Shown here one piece after another: positions 24,915 to 34,665 of a stretch of 38,002 nt of DNA. Position numbers and translations under genes: made by a program. The stretch spans positions 1 to 38,002 of the forward strand of contig CAMTKF010000026.1 of the NCBI GenBank assembly GCA_947072905.1. The letters run 5' to 3'. The notes under the pieces were generated by a model. It saw only the letters and a program-made list of their open reading frames with translations, was not told where the DNA came from and ran no database searches. This DNA is from an uncultured Bacteroidales bacterium (lineage in GTDB: Bacteria; Bacteroidota; Bacteroidia; Bacteroidales; Muribaculaceae). Numbering within the stretch: the stretch's first letter is position 1; each line of letters opens with the position of its first letter.

Positions 24915-25885
24915 GATTGGAGTTGTTTCGATTTGAGATAGGCTTCGTGAAGGTGATAGTTTTTCTTCATGAAGACGAGATATGCTGCCAATAGCACCAA
25001 TATGGTGATTCCGAGATATACATAATGGTTGATTGGACAGATTATCATGCCGAAGGAGATTGCCAGCTGGACCGCCATATAGATTAGTGAAACCTTGACA
25101 TGGGGCATCTTGAGTTCGTTTGCCATCAGCTGGTACGCGTGCTTGCGGTGTGCCTCGCCGAGGTTTTCATGCAATTGTATGCGATGGCAGATGGTGAGGA
25201 CTGAGTCGGCTCCGTACACGGCAAGGAAGATGATATAGGCGAAGTCACCGGTCTGGAGTATCAGCCTTCCGAGGGCAAAGAGCAGAATAAAGGCAATTGT
25301 GATTGAGCCCACATCTCCGGCAAAGCATTTGGCTTTCTTACGGAAGTTGAAGAAGCAGAACACGATGAGGCTCAGGCCGGTGATGTAGAGGTATGGCATC
25401 TCTATGAAGCCGTCTTTGGCATTGAGGTATACGAGCGGAGCAAGGACGGCAAGGGAGTAGCCGCCTGTGATGCCGTTGATTCCGTCCATGAAATTGTAGG
25501 CGTTGGTGATACCCACGCACACAATAAGTGCGATGAGCACTATCCACCAGTCGTGCCAGTTGAGAATACCAAACTGATAGAACATAAGGAACATAGCCGC
25601 GAACTGCACCACAAGGCGCGCCGAATCGGGCAGCGAATGTACATCGTCCACGAAACTTACCAATCCGATGAGCGTGAGCCCGAGCAGAAACCAGCCATAG
25701 CCCAGTCCAAAGAAAGCAGCATAAATCCACGCCCCGAATAAAAAAACAATTCCCCCGCCACGCAGAGTAATGGAAGTATGCGAAGAACGCAGATTTGGCT
25801 TGTCAATGATATTGAACCTATCGGCCACACGGAAGTATGCCAATTCCAACAGAACCAGCAAAACAAAGATTACAGCGTAAATCAT
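24911..25885 (-). CDS. WecA/WbpL-like undecaprenyl-phosphate sugar-1-phosphate transferase
   Basis: I choose ATG 25885 (324 residues), which overlaps the upstream SDR stop by 4 nt; the longer frame adds a non-hydrophobic 54-residue prefix lying inside that gene. The protein is a polytopic membrane enzyme of the MraY/WecA superfamily with about 9-10 hydrophobic segments. It should transfer a sugar-1-phosphate from a UDP-sugar to undecaprenyl phosphate and so start the repeat unit. The conserved parts are the aspartates D80-D81 (SFVDDVHSL), NAYNFMDGINGITG (128-141), and the cytosolic His loop LHENLGEAHRKHAYQLM. Its place beside an epimerase and an aminotransferase suggests that those enzymes make its donor. 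Confidence 0.9.
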   Translation of the reverse strand: MIYAVIFVLLVLLELAYFRVADRFNIIDKPNLRSSHTSITLRGGGIVFLFGAWIYAAFFGLGYGWFLLGLTLIGLVSFVDDVHSLPDSARLVVQFAAMFLMFYQFGILNWHDWWIVLIALIVCVGITNAYNFMDGINGITGGYSLAVLAPLVYLNAKDGFIEMPYLYITGLSLIVFCFFNFRKKAKCFAGDVGSITIAFILLFALGRLILQTGDFAYIIFLAVYGADSVLTICHRIQLHENLGEAHRKHAYQLMANELKMPHVKVSLIYMAVQLAISFGMIICPINHYVYLGITILVLLAAYLVFMKKNYHLHEAYLKSKQLQS

Positions 25886-26742
25886 AATTTGATTCGGCTT
25901 AATGAGTCGGTGAATGATACGAGCTGATAGTCGAAATCGTATGTGGTGAGTTCTTGCGTATAGTACTGATTGGCGAACATCTTGCACAGTGGCGTTAGCA
26001 CTTTTGCGCCCAGCCATACGGCGGGGTTGAAGAGGCGGGAGGTCCAAAGACCGTGTCCCTTGGCTTGGGCATAATACTTTACGATTTCTACCGTATCGGC
26101 ATATTCCTTATTTTGGAGATGGAAGGTACCTGCCAATTCACGGTCAATCGTCTGCTTCACAAACTCGCAGAGATTGTCGATGTAGAGCATAGACCTCTTG
26201 TTGTGCCATGCGGGAAAAACAGGAGTCTTGACTGCCAAACGGGCGAGGCGCTGGAAATTGCCTTTGCCGCCATTGCCATATATCATGCACGGGCGTAGGA
26301 TGGCGACCTTGAAGTCCGCGTTCTCAAGCTTATGCAATCCGTTTTCGGCCTGCAGCTTTGAGTCGCCGTAAAAGTCGTTGGGATTAGGCTGTGTGTTACT
26401 GTCGATGACTGTGCCTGCGAGCGACTTTGAGGCATGATATACAATCATCGAGCTCATGAAAATGAATTGTTTCACCCCGGCGGCTTTGGCATGGTTTGCA
26501 ATCTCAACAGTGAGGTCACGGTTAACCTTGTAATACAGCGGCGCCATCTCCGGCTTGGGATCGACATGGGCAATCCCGGCCACATGAAACACCGCGTCAT
26601 ACTTACTGAAATCCGCCTTCTTCCATACGCCGTCAATGGTGTCGACAGTGTCAACCTGATACTCTCCGGGACTTTGCATAAGCCAACGGTCAACAGAGGT
26701 GCCAATAAAACTATTGGCACCCGTAATCAGTATTCTCTTCAT
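25882..26742 (-). CDS. NAD-dependent epimerase/dehydratase (SDR), nucleotide-sugar type
   Basis: This 286-residue extended SDR has the Rossmann motif ITGANSFIGTS (residues 6-16) and the catalytic Y125-x3-K129 (FYGDSKL), with a serine in FIFMSSM around 97-98. It ends a little short of typical UDP-glucose 4-epimerases (about 320-340). Genes of this type sit directly before WbpL/WecA-like transferases in many loci, where they make UDP-HexNAc derivatives such as a 4-epimer or a 4-keto-reduced 6-deoxy sugar. Which reaction it performs is not clear from sequence. It starts 18 nt after the ManC gene and overlaps the transferase by 4 nt. Confidence 0.85.
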   Translation of the reverse strand: MKRILITGANSFIGTSVDRWLMQSPGEYQVDTVDTIDGVWKKADFSKYDAVFHVAGIAHVDPKPEMAPLYYKVNRDLTVEIANHAKAAGVKQFIFMSSMIVYHASKSLAGTVIDSNTQPNPNDFYGDSKLQAENGLHKLENADFKVAILRPCMIYGNGGKGNFQRLARLAVKTPVFPAWHNKRSMLYIDNLCEFVKQTIDRELAGTFHLQNKEYADTVEIVKYYAQAKGHGLWTSRLFNPAVWLGAKVLTPLCKMFANQYYTQELTTYDFDYQLVSFTDSLSRIKL

Positions 26743-26760
26743 ATATTTGATAATTCCGAA

Positions 26761-28110
26761 TTATTCCCAATCATACGGGAAGCGCTCTATGTCTTCCTCG
26801 ATGAGATTGGAGCCGCATTGGACCTCAATAAATGACAACGAGGCTATGGCTTTGAGGGCATGGAGCTGTCCCTTGGGGATATTTATGACATCGCCGCGCT
26901 TGATGGTGCGCCTCTCTCCGTCAAGAACTATAAGGCCTTCGCCGTCGATGAATGTCCACACCTCATCGCGACAGGAGTGGCGCTGATAGCTGATAGAGCA
27001 GCCGGGATTGAGTGTGAGCTGTTTGGTGAGTGCGCAATATCCGTCGGGGAATTCGGTGCTGTCTATTACGCGGTAGGTGCCCCATCGGCGCTCTTCATAC
27101 ATGGGCCGGTGCTTGAGCTCTGCGGCGTATGCTTTCACATTCTCGCTCTTGCTTTTCTCCGATACGATGATGCCGTCGGGAGACGCTGCAATAACAAGGT
27201 TTTCCGTGCCCATACAAAGCAACGGAATGTTGAGCTCGTTGAATATGTGGGTATTGCGACCCGAACCATCGGTTATGACGTTGCCGTAGGTATCGTGCTT
27301 CAGTTCATCGGTGAGAGTGTTCCATGTGCCTAGATCTTTCCACTGGCCGTCATATTTTACCATGCCGATATTATCGGCTTTCTCAGCTACCTCATAGTCA
27401 AAACTGATTTTAGGATAATCGGCATAATGAGCCTTTACTTCCACGAAAGTTGCTTCACTGTTATACTTTCTTGAAAGCTCTGTTACGTAGCCAAGGCGGA
27501 ATGCGAAAACGCCGCCATTCCACAATGCTCCTTCTGCAATAAGCTGCTCGGCAACTTCAACCGAGGGCTTTTCTGTGAAACGATTCACTGCGGCTACATC
27601 GCCATCAATATGTTTTTTGTCAGGAACTACATAGCCGTATTTTGCAGATGGATATGTTGGGGTTATACCCATGACAATCATCTTGGCCTTGTCCTCTACG
27701 ATTCCTGCGGCCATCTTTTGGATTGCCTCGAAATATCCCGCCTCGGTATAGGGGTCGCATGGCATTACAACCACGACCTCGTCGTCGGGGCAATGATTCT
27801 CTTTTGAAAGGTACTCACATGCCAAGGAAATAGCCGGGAATGTATCACGCCGACACGGCTCCGCCACTATGTTGACGTTGTCTCCCAACTGGGCAATCAC
27901 AGAATCGACCTGCGAAGCACTTGTCGCTACTGTCAAATCCGCATTGATATTTGATTCTCGAAGTTGACGATGTACTCGCTGAACCATCGACTCCAACTTG
28001 TCGGAGCCATCATCAACATCAAGGACGCGGAGGAACTGCTTGGAGCGGGCATCGTTACTAAGCGGCCACAGGCGAGTGCCTGAACCGCCGGAAAGAAGTA
28101 TTATCTGCAT
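26761..28110 (-). CDS. manC: Mannose-1-phosphate guanylyltransferase with C-terminal type II isomerase-like cupin
   Basis: This 449-residue enzyme makes GDP-mannose from mannose-1-phosphate and GTP. The N-terminal nucleotidyltransferase has GGSGTRLWPLS (8-18), MPCDPY in place of the usual P-D-H-x-I, and RFTEKP (177-182). The C-terminal half ends in a cupin like that of phosphomannose isomerase type II: ERRWGTYRVI (about 340), then SYQRHSCRDEVW (374-385) and IPKGQLHALKA. It may therefore also make mannose-6-phosphate, although many ManC proteins keep only one activity. Phosphomannomutase (ManB) is not in the window. It lies 7 nt after fcl and feeds Gmd and Fcl. Confidence 0.9.
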   Translation of the reverse strand: MQIILLSGGSGTRLWPLSNDARSKQFLRVLDVDDGSDKLESMVQRVHRQLRESNINADLTVATSASQVDSVIAQLGDNVNIVAEPCRRDTFPAISLACEYLSKENHCPDDEVVVVMPCDPYTEAGYFEAIQKMAAGIVEDKAKMIVMGITPTYPSAKYGYVVPDKKHIDGDVAAVNRFTEKPSVEVAEQLIAEGALWNGGVFAFRLGYVTELSRKYNSEATFVEVKAHYADYPKISFDYEVAEKADNIGMVKYDGQWKDLGTWNTLTDELKHDTYGNVITDGSGRNTHIFNELNIPLLCMGTENLVIAASPDGIIVSEKSKSENVKAYAAELKHRPMYEERRWGTYRVIDSTEFPDGYCALTKQLTLNPGCSISYQRHSCRDEVWTFIDGEGLIVLDGERRTIKRGDVINIPKGQLHALKAIASLSFIEVQCGSNLIEEDIERFPYDWE

Positions 28111-28117
28111 AGGCTCA

Positions 28118-29062
28118 TTATCTTTCTGCCCTCATCGGATTGTTAAGGAAATCATCATAGGCGAGCTTGATGCCATCGGACAATTCGGTTTTATAGGTCC
28201 AGCCAAGGGCTGCGGCCTTGGATACGTCGAGCAGCTTGCGGGGTGTACCGTTGGGGCGGGTGGTATCCCAGAGGATTTCGCCTTCGTAGCCAACTGTCTC
28301 GGCTACAAGTTCGGTGAGTTCCTTGATAGTGAGTTCTTTGCCGGTGCCGGCGTTGACGGTTTCGTTGCCGCTGTAGTTGTTCATCAGGAACACGCAGAGG
28401 TTGGCGAGGTCGTCGACATAGAGGAACTCGCGCAGCGGCGAGCCGTCGCCCCAGCAGGTCACGCTTTTTGCGCCAGCCTCCTTGGCCTCGTGGAAGCGGC
28501 GAATTAGGGCCGGCAGCACGTGGGAGTGCTCGGGGTGGTAGTTGTCATTGGGGCCGTAGAGGTTTGTGGGCATTACCGATATGTAGTCGGTGCCATACTG
28601 GCGGTTGAGGTATTCGCAGTATTTCAGGCCACTGATTTTGGCGAGGGCGTATGCCTCATTGGTCTGCTCTAACGACGATGTGAGCAGGCACGATTCCGGC
28701 ATTGGCTGTGGCGCCAAGCGCGGATAGATGCACGACGAACCGAGGAATTCGAGTTTCTTGCAGCCATTCTTCCACGCGGCATGGATCACGTTCATCTCAA
28801 GCATCATGTTGTCGTACATGAAATCGGCAAGCGCCGACTGGTTGGCGATGATGCCGCCGACTTTTGCCGCAGCGAGAAAGACGTATTCGGGCTCCTCAGC
28901 CTCGAAGAAATCGTTGACAGCCTGCTGGTTGATGAGGTCAAGCTCCTTGTGAGTGCGTGTTATGATGTTTGTGTATCCCTGACGCTTAAGCTCGCGCACG
29001 ATTGCCGATCCAACCATGCCACGGTGGCCGGCCACGTATATCTTTGCGTTCTTCTCCATCAT
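28118..29062 (-). CDS. fcl: GDP-L-fucose synthase
   Basis: This 314-residue SDR converts GDP-4-keto-6-deoxy-mannose to GDP-L-fucose by 3,5-epimerisation and NADPH-dependent reduction. It has the Rossmann motif [15 protein letters not shown] (residues 11-25), the phrase [10 protein letters not shown]109 in FLGSSCIYP, and the catalytic pair Y138 and K142 ([10 protein letters not shown]). [21 protein letters not shown] is also typical. The first ATG (29062) overlaps the gmd stop by 4 nt, so I use it; the next codon is also ATG. Also known as wcaG. Confidence 0.96.
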   Translation of the reverse strand: MMEKNAKIYVAGHRGMVGSAIVRELKRQGYTNIITRTHKELDLINQQAVNDFFEAEEPEYVFLAAAKVGGIIANQSALADFMYDNMMLEMNVIHAAWKNGCKKLEFLGSSCIYPRLAPQPMPESCLLTSSLEQTNEAYALAKISGLKYCEYLNRQYGTDYISVMPTNLYGPNDNYHPEHSHVLPALIRRFHEAKEAGAKSVTCWGDGSPLREFLYVDDLANLCVFLMNNYSGNETVNAGTGKELTIKELTELVAETVGYEGEILWDTTRPNGTPRKLLDVSKAAALGWTYKTELSDGIKLAYDDFLNNPMRAER

Positions 29063-30150
29063 TTCACAATGCCTTTCTCAAGGTATTCTTCAAGGTTCAT
29101 TTTAACCTGCTCTCCGGCGCGCTCAACGGCTACTTTGGCCATGTCTGCGTCAACCATGAGGTTGACAAGCTGCTCGAAAGATGTCTTTTTTTTCGGATCC
29201 CAGCCGAGTTTCTCCTTGGCCTTGGTGGGGTCGCCCCAGAGGTTGACGACGTCGGTTGGGCGATAGAAATCTGGAGAAACCTCGATTACTACCTTTCCGG
29301 TTTTCTTGTCTATACCCTTTTCATTTTCACCTTCGCCTACAAATTCCAATTCTATTCCGGCGCGGCGGAATGCATATAGACAGAACTCGCGCACGGAGTG
29401 CTGCTCGCCTGTAGCGATGACAAAGTCTTCGGGCTCTGGCTGCTGGAGAATCAGCCACATGCACTCTACATAGTCTTTGGCATAGCCCCAGTCGCGCAGC
29501 GACGAGAGGTTGCCGAGGTACAACTTATCCTGCTTGCCTTGTGCTATGCGGGCTGCAGCAAGGGTGATCTTGCGGGTAACGAAAGTCTCACCACGGCGTT
29601 CCGACTCGTGGTTGAAGAGGATGCCCGAGCAGGCATACATATTGTAAGCCTCGCGGTATTCCTTCACAATCCAGAAGCCATAGAGCTTTGCCACTGCGTA
29701 AGGCGAATATGGGTGGAATGGCGTTTTCTCATTCTGAGGCACTTCCTCCACCTTGCCATAAAGCTCGGAAGTTGAAGCCTGATAAAAGCGGCAGGTCTCA
29801 GTGAGACCACACTGGCGTATGCCTTCAAGAAGGCGGAGAACGCCGGTTGCGTCAACGTCGGCAGTGAACTCGGGAGAATCGAACGACACCTGCACATGGC
29901 TCTGTGCGGCGAGGTTATAGACCTCATCGGGCTTAACCTTGTTGAGGACCTGAATTATCGACATTGAGTCACCGAGGTCTGCATAATGCAGGTGGAAGTG
30001 AGGCTGGCCTTCAAGATGTGCAATACGCTCGCGGAAGTCAACAGAAGTGCGTCGGATAGTGCCGTGTACGTCATATCCTTTTTCAAGAAGTAATTCGGCG
30101 AGGAACGAACCATCCTGGCCGGTTATGCCGGTTATAAGTGCTTTTTTCAT
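29059..30150 (-). CDS. gmd: GDP-mannose 4,6-dehydratase
   Basis: Gmd (363 residues) removes water from GDP-D-mannose to give GDP-4-keto-6-deoxy-D-mannose, the shared precursor of GDP-L-fucose, GDP-rhamnose and GDP-perosamine. Visible motifs are [17 protein letters not shown] (residues 6-22), the NADP-binding RRTS, STSELYG with E129, and Y151/K155 in [26 protein letters not shown] and [13 protein letters not shown] are also diagnostic. Its start shares a base with the stop of the upstream GT2 (TAATG). With fcl next to it, the product is most likely GDP-L-fucose. Confidence 0.97.
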   Translation of the reverse strand: MKKALITGITGQDGSFLAELLLEKGYDVHGTIRRTSVDFRERIAHLEGQPHFHLHYADLGDSMSIIQVLNKVKPDEVYNLAAQSHVQVSFDSPEFTADVDATGVLRLLEGIRQCGLTETCRFYQASTSELYGKVEEVPQNEKTPFHPYSPYAVAKLYGFWIVKEYREAYNMYACSGILFNHESERRGETFVTRKITLAAARIAQGKQDKLYLGNLSSLRDWGYAKDYVECMWLILQQPEPEDFVIATGEQHSVREFCLYAFRRAGIELEFVGEGENEKGIDKKTGKVVIEVSPDFYRPTDVVNLWGDPTKAKEKLGWDPKKKTSFEQLVNLMVDADMAKVAVERAGEQVKMNLEEYLEKGIVK

Positions 30151-30923
30151 TAGGATTTATCTGATTTTGTATTTATTAATTCAAAAACCTTAACAAAGTA
30201 TTTCAGGAAAAGCATTGGAATGCAAGTCCAAATACCATTCTCCTTGCATGCGCGGATTATCTCCTTGTTAAGCAACACGTTGCTGCGCCACGAAGCCGTG
30301 CTGCGGCCGCCTGTCCTCATCTTCATAAAGTCCAAGGAAAGATACATGGCCTTAAGGCGGTTTGTATAGAGGAAGCGCGTAAGCAGTTCATAGTCGGCGG
30401 CAATGTGGTAGTCGAAATGATAGTACCCGAACTTATCGAAATTCCTTTTGTAAGTGAAGAAAGTTGGATGGGCAGGCATGAATCCCCAGCGGAATCGCCA
30501 CGGTGCAAAATTCTTCGACGAATAATACCTCACAGTCTTGTCGAGATCATTCTCATTGACAAAGCGCACATCGCCGTACACCGCCTCAACATCATTGTTC
30601 TCAAAAGCCTCGCTGACCTTCGCAATGACATCATCGCGATGATAGAAATCGTCGGAATTGATAATGCCGACGACATCACCCGTGGCCATGCGAATGCCAT
30701 TGTTCATCGCGTCGTACATTCCCCTATCCTTTTGGCTCACCCACCGCAGGCGGCCACCAAACCGAGGCTCACACTCCTTGATGATATCGACAGTATTGTC
30801 CTTGCTTCCCCCATCCATAACGATATACTCAATATCCGGATGACTCTGCCTCAGCACACTCTCGATGGTATCCCTCAGCGTCCTGCCGCTGTTATACGTA
30901 ACAGTAATTATCGAAATCTTCAT
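30150..30923 (-). CDS. Family 2 glycosyltransferase (WfgS-like)
   Basis: This 257-residue GT-A enzyme adds a sugar to the lipid-linked repeat unit on the cytoplasmic face. It has [31 protein letters not shown] (about 34-44), [12 protein letters not shown] and the metal-binding [11 protein letters not shown] (about 89-99, DxD-like). It resembles the GT2 of the ruvC unit at 4862-5626. It overlaps the upstream GT2 by 4 nt and gmd by 1 nt. The coupling to gmd makes it one candidate to use GDP-fucose, but GT2 sequences do not reveal the donor. Confidence 0.88.
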   Translation of the reverse strand: MKISIITVTYNSGRTLRDTIESVLRQSHPDIEYIVMDGGSKDNTVDIIKECEPRFGGRLRWVSQKDRGMYDAMNNGIRMATGDVVGIINSDDFYHRDDVIAKVSEAFENNDVEAVYGDVRFVNENDLDKTVRYYSSKNFAPWRFRWGFMPAHPTFFTYKRNFDKFGYYHFDYHIAADYELLTRFLYTNRLKAMYLSLDFMKMRTGGRSTASWRSNVLLNKEIIRACKENGIWTCIPMLFLKYFVKVFELINTKSDKS

Positions 30924-31816
30924 ATAGAAATGCCGTATTCCTCTTTCAATAGATTTTTAATCTTGTTCTTATCGTCTCCACACTTCTTCTTTATCTCAAA
31001 GATTTTAGCGTCAACAAGCGTTCTGTACCACCAACCCTGAATGAATGAGAACAGAAAACCTTCCTTGCCATCACGCCATGCACCCTTTAAGAAATATCTA
31101 TAAACGAAATAGGCAAATGACCGCCAGAACAACGGTTTCTTTACATAAGCCTGTTTTCTCTTATGTTTTGTATTGGCTTGACTATCCAAACCGTCCTCAA
31201 TTCCTGCATTGCCTGATAGATTGTACTCTGTATTAAGCATCTCTGCAGCCTCACGAATGGCATAATCGACGTGTTTCTTGCAGAACCATGAGATGTTATT
31301 GAGATTATGGTCACAAAAATCATTGTCGAATTCCATAATGCATCCATCAAGAAGCTTCAGATGTTCATCCATCAAGCGTTGCTCATAACGGGCATGCCCA
31401 TTTCTAAATAAACGAAGCATCTTTACCGGATAAATGCCACCTTTCATCCATCTATCCATAAAGATATGCCGGCGCTTGAATACGACGCCATTCACATCTT
31501 CCGGAATAGTCGGTAGTTTCTCTTTTATTTCCTCAATCAACTCCGGCAGAAGATATTCATCTGCATCGAGGCGAAAAATCCACTCTGAGTCTATCTTGAT
31601 GTTTTCAAGCGCCCAGTTGAACTGAGCCGCCTGATTCCCCGGCCAATCATGCTCTATCACAGTAGCACCCATTGACTTCGCAATCTTCTGAGTCCCGTCA
31701 GTGGAGTGACAATCAATTAGAATGATATTGCTTGCCAGCGGCTTAACCCGCTCTAGGCAGCGAGCAATATGAAGACGTTCGTCTTTTGTAAGAATAATAA
31801 CCGTTAAGTCAAGCAT
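30920..31816 (-). CDS. Family 2 glycosyltransferase (WaaE/KdtX-like)
   Basis: This 298-residue GT2 resembles the branch that includes WaaE/KdtX-type lipopolysaccharide core beta-1,4-glucosyltransferases. It begins LTVIILTKDERLHIARCLERVKPLASNIILIDCHSTDGT, shown here only as the N-terminal core, and has the DxD motif in FRLDADEYLLPEL (about residues 84-97). The C-terminal part has basic and aromatic residues (KPLFWRSFAYFVYRYFLKGAWRDGKEGF region), which may associate with the membrane. It overlaps both neighbours. Substrates are not known. Confidence 0.87.
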   Translation of the reverse strand: MLDLTVIILTKDERLHIARCLERVKPLASNIILIDCHSTDGTQKIAKSMGATVIEHDWPGNQAAQFNWALENIKIDSEWIFRLDADEYLLPELIEEIKEKLPTIPEDVNGVVFKRRHIFMDRWMKGGIYPVKMLRLFRNGHARYEQRLMDEHLKLLDGCIMEFDNDFCDHNLNNISWFCKKHVDYAIREAAEMLNTEYNLSGNAGIEDGLDSQANTKHKRKQAYVKKPLFWRSFAYFVYRYFLKGAWRDGKEGFLFSFIQGWWYRTLVDAKIFEIKKKCGDDKNKIKNLLKEEYGISI

Positions 31817-32351
31817 CTCTCAAAACCCTTTTCTTAATGAATTTGGCAGGATTACCACCAACAATAGACCACGGATCTATAGATTTATATACAGATGCGG
31901 TTGCACCAACCACCGCACCATTGCCAATCTTGACGCCCATGCCTATATAAGCTTTTGCGCCAATCCATGAGTTATCACCAATAATTATAGGTGCCGTAAT
32001 GAGTTCGTGTTCATTTGACGTAACATTATGGCTGGCTGTACATAAAAAAGCTCCTTGTGAAACAGTTGAATAGTTGCCAATTTCAATGATGTCAACGTTA
32101 TAGCAGTCAACATCTGATGCTAAACAAGAATAATCCTTCATAATCAGATTTGGAGGATAATATATCTTTGCCGAACTATATACAACGGCAGTCGGGGCAA
32201 TTTCAGCACCAAACAGCCGCAAAAGGAATCGTTTCCATGAAGAGCAGAAACTTCTTGGTAACCAAGAGGCTAAGACACACCAACAAACAGACCATAGCAT
32301 ACGTAATGCTTTGTGTCTTATGCCAAGATGATCTACATACTGATGATTCAT
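31809..32351 (-). CDS. WcaF-like left-handed beta-helix acetyltransferase
   Basis: This 180-residue protein resembles the colanic acid acetyltransferase WcaF family, which O-acetylates a sugar of the repeat unit from acetyl-CoA. The N-terminal third has an arginine-rich, partly hydrophobic segment (VCWCVLASWLPRSFCSSWKRFLLRLFGA). From about residue 50 the hexapeptide repeats appear (IAPTAVVYSSAKI, IIIGDNSWIGAKAYIGMGVKIGNGAVVGATASV), with the catalytic-type histidine in TASHNVTSNEHELI. It ends IVGGNPAKFIKKR. It overlaps the downstream GT2 by 8 nt and the upstream GT4 by 4 nt. Confidence 0.88.
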   Translation of the reverse strand: MNHQYVDHLGIRHKALRMLWSVCWCVLASWLPRSFCSSWKRFLLRLFGAEIAPTAVVYSSAKIYYPPNLIMKDYSCLASDVDCYNVDIIEIGNYSTVSQGAFLCTASHNVTSNEHELITAPIIIGDNSWIGAKAYIGMGVKIGNGAVVGATASVYKSIDPWSIVGGNPAKFIKKRVLRDA

Positions 32352-33511
32352 ATAGTGTATACAAATGATGGTTGAGAAACTTCGCCTTTAACCCACCGGT
32401 AAAGTTCTGCCATTTGTTTAGCGACCTCATTAGCCGAAAATTCCCTTATCGTATATTTTCGTCCATTATAACCCATTTGAGCCAGTTTGTCATTAGAAAG
32501 ATTAACCACTTCGGTTATAATTCGTGCTATTGTTTCAGGAGAGTTGTCGCACCACCAACCACATCGCTCTTTATTTAGTTTTGTCCAAGGTGTTCCAAGT
32601 GAGGCCATCACTGGAGTACCGACTATGAGTGCTTCAGGTACAATCATACCAAAGTTTTCCATGTCAGAAGGCACAAACAGACAATCCAATTTCGCTAAAG
32701 TTTCATATTTCTCTATTCCGTTCAGAAATCCGAAAAAATGCACATTCTTTTCCAAATTGTATTGCACCACTAAATCATTAATCGTTCTTTCATAAGAAGC
32801 GTTTCCGGAACCGATGATACATAATTCTACATTTTCATTTCTCAATAGATTTAGAGCGTGTATTATATTTTCTATCCTTTTGATTGGATGAATTCGACCA
32901 AGGAATCCAATTGTAGTTTTATTTTTATCTTTATGGTAAGAACGGGATTCAATCATGGCTTCAGTATATTCTGGAACTTCTATCGGATTGCCAATAACCG
33001 CAATCGGCCCCTGATATCCGAATTTTCTAATTTCTTCCATTTCCTGTTCACAAGTAGCATGGATACAGGTTGCGTTCATTATATCACTGTCAAACCAAAT
33101 TTTTCGTAAAATAGACTTTTTCCATGAACTTCTATTCAAAGCCGTTCTATATAACATACCATGGGTAGTGATAATATAAGGCTTGCCTCTCTTCCTAGCT
33201 ACATCGCATGTTTTGTGGTTCATATATTTCCACAAACCATTGGTGTGATATATCTCGTAATCGTTATATTTAAAAAAACAATTTATATTTTTTGAAAAAT
33301 CAAGGGGAGTAAAGGTATCATTTTTAACATGCTTTATCCATTCTTCTCCTTTACCTACAAGTTTATCGTCAGAAGCCTTTGGTTCTGGTGTGAGAATTTC
33401 TACATCATAATATTGACTTACCTCATTAATTGCAGCAATCAGATTATACGTACAGGTGGTGGGCCCCCCTGACTTTACACCAAAACCGGCTATTGTTTGT
33501 AAAACTCTCAT
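32348..33511 (-). CDS. Family 4 glycosyltransferase
   Basis: I choose ATG 33511 (387 residues; MRVLQTIAGFGVKSGGP), 5 nt after the upstream stop. A longer frame would need a TTG start at 33532 and would add a 7-residue prefix. The protein has the GT-B fold with the N-terminal acceptor domain starting at a glycine-rich loop (GVKSGGPTTCTYNL), the middle HGM motif (IITTHGMLYRTALN), and the C-terminal donor domain (TTIGFLGRIHPIKRIENII; ENFGMIVPEAL with the E-x7-E motif). The donor is probably a nucleotide sugar used with retention of configuration. Confidence 0.88.
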   Translation of the reverse strand: MRVLQTIAGFGVKSGGPTTCTYNLIAAINEVSQYYDVEILTPEPKASDDKLVGKGEEWIKHVKNDTFTPLDFSKNINCFFKYNDYEIYHTNGLWKYMNHKTCDVARKRGKPYIITTHGMLYRTALNRSSWKKSILRKIWFDSDIMNATCIHATCEQEMEEIRKFGYQGPIAVIGNPIEVPEYTEAMIESRSYHKDKNKTTIGFLGRIHPIKRIENIIHALNLLRNENVELCIIGSGNASYERTINDLVVQYNLEKNVHFFGFLNGIEKYETLAKLDCLFVPSDMENFGMIVPEALIVGTPVMASLGTPWTKLNKERCGWWCDNSPETIARIITEVVNLSNDKLAQMGYNGRKYTIREFSANEVAKQMAELYRWVKGEVSQPSFVYTI

Positions 33512-33516
33512 ATCAC

Positions 33517-34638
33517 TTAAGCTTTTGAACAAGGGCCCTCTTTCAAAGAAGATTCCGAGCCTTTTTTAAGATCATTTATTAGTGCGAGCAAGGAATGTGC
33601 TGCATTTTCGGGATTCCATATATTCTTCATTGTATTAAAAGCATTACGCTTCATTTTCAGCAAATCTGCCGGATGATTCATAAGCCATCTTACTCGGTCT
33701 GTCAATGAAATAGAATCTTTTGTCTTAAAGCAAAATCCGTTATATCCGTTTTCTATAAGGTAAGGAGAACTTCCAATATCCTTTGAGGCTACTAATACAC
33801 AACCATTACTCAAAGCCTCATTCGCAACGGCACCCCAGCCTTCCTTTTTGTTTGAAGAGAATATAAATATATCATGGTGTTTCATAGCCTCAAGAGCCTC
33901 ATCATTAGGCACTGCACCATGAAAAGTTATAACGTCGTCAAGTTCTAACCCTTTTGACAATGTTTTAATCATTGATTCATAATCGCCACCACCATAGAAA
34001 TCCAACTCAAAATCAAAACCTTCAGACTTTAGTGTTTTAGCCATATATACAGCCAATTCAGGATGCTTTAATTTAAGGAATCTACCGCACCACATTATCC
34101 TGATTTTACCGCTTCCCACATTTAATTCCGAGATGGATTCATTATTGACATTTGTAAAATAGCCCCATTTATAGTGCTTACCCTTGTAACAACGTAATAT
34201 TTCATCGTCTCTCTTTACAAATCCACTTGAACACAATTTATGAAAATTTGCTTTACGGAAAAACAGGAAATAATTTTTATACCATCGCAAGAAGTTTGGT
34301 GAAATAATATTGATGAAACCTCTCTTTAACCACCTCTCGCTTACCTCAAATGATAATCCTGACGGATTTCTTTTTGCACGTTCCACAGCAAAAATCTGTG
34401 AGCCGGCCCCAAAAACACATACTTCAGAATCCAATGCGTAATTTATTGCAGTGTCAAAATCTGTAATAGAATTTACACAATAAGGTCTTGATGTATAATC
34501 AGCGCCACCCTTAAGTTCATCAGGGTTGAATGGCATAGTCGTGACGAATTTGAAATCGTCACCTAACAACTTATGCAATTCATCGGCGACCCACACTTGG
34601 TGATGGTTTAGATAATTACAAAAAAAAGTCAGTTTCAT
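33517..34638 (-). CDS. Family 4 glycosyltransferase
   Basis: This 373-residue GT-B enzyme begins MKLTFFCNYLNHHQVWVADEL. The C-terminal donor-binding domain is clear: IRIMWCGRFLKLKHPELAVYMAK, a glycine-rich FYGGGDYESM, and the E-x7-E motif in KKEGWGAVANEALSNG. The N-terminal domain is less typical, and the pairing of NHHQ with a C-terminal GT4 domain recalls Bacteroides capsule glycosyltransferases. It has no membrane segment. The gene lies 27 nt after the Wzy-like gene, a gap that holds no clear signal. Confidence 0.85.
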   Translation of the reverse strand: MKLTFFCNYLNHHQVWVADELHKLLGDDFKFVTTMPFNPDELKGGADYTSRPYCVNSITDFDTAINYALDSEVCVFGAGSQIFAVERAKRNPSGLSFEVSERWLKRGFINIISPNFLRWYKNYFLFFRKANFHKLCSSGFVKRDDEILRCYKGKHYKWGYFTNVNNESISELNVGSGKIRIMWCGRFLKLKHPELAVYMAKTLKSEGFDFELDFYGGGDYESMIKTLSKGLELDDVITFHGAVPNDEALEAMKHHDIFIFSSNKKEGWGAVANEALSNGCVLVASKDIGSSPYLIENGYNGFCFKTKDSISLTDRVRWLMNHPADLLKMKRNAFNTMKNIWNPENAAHSLLALINDLKKGSESSLKEGPCSKA

Positions 34639-34665
34639 TGAAATACAAATTTTTTAATTATCATT

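Noticed and set aside
25886-26047. 54-residue N-terminal extension of the WecA/WbpL-like transferase
   Set aside because: It lies inside the upstream SDR gene, is basic and non-hydrophobic, and the ATG at 25885 has the usual 4-nt overlap with the SDR stop.
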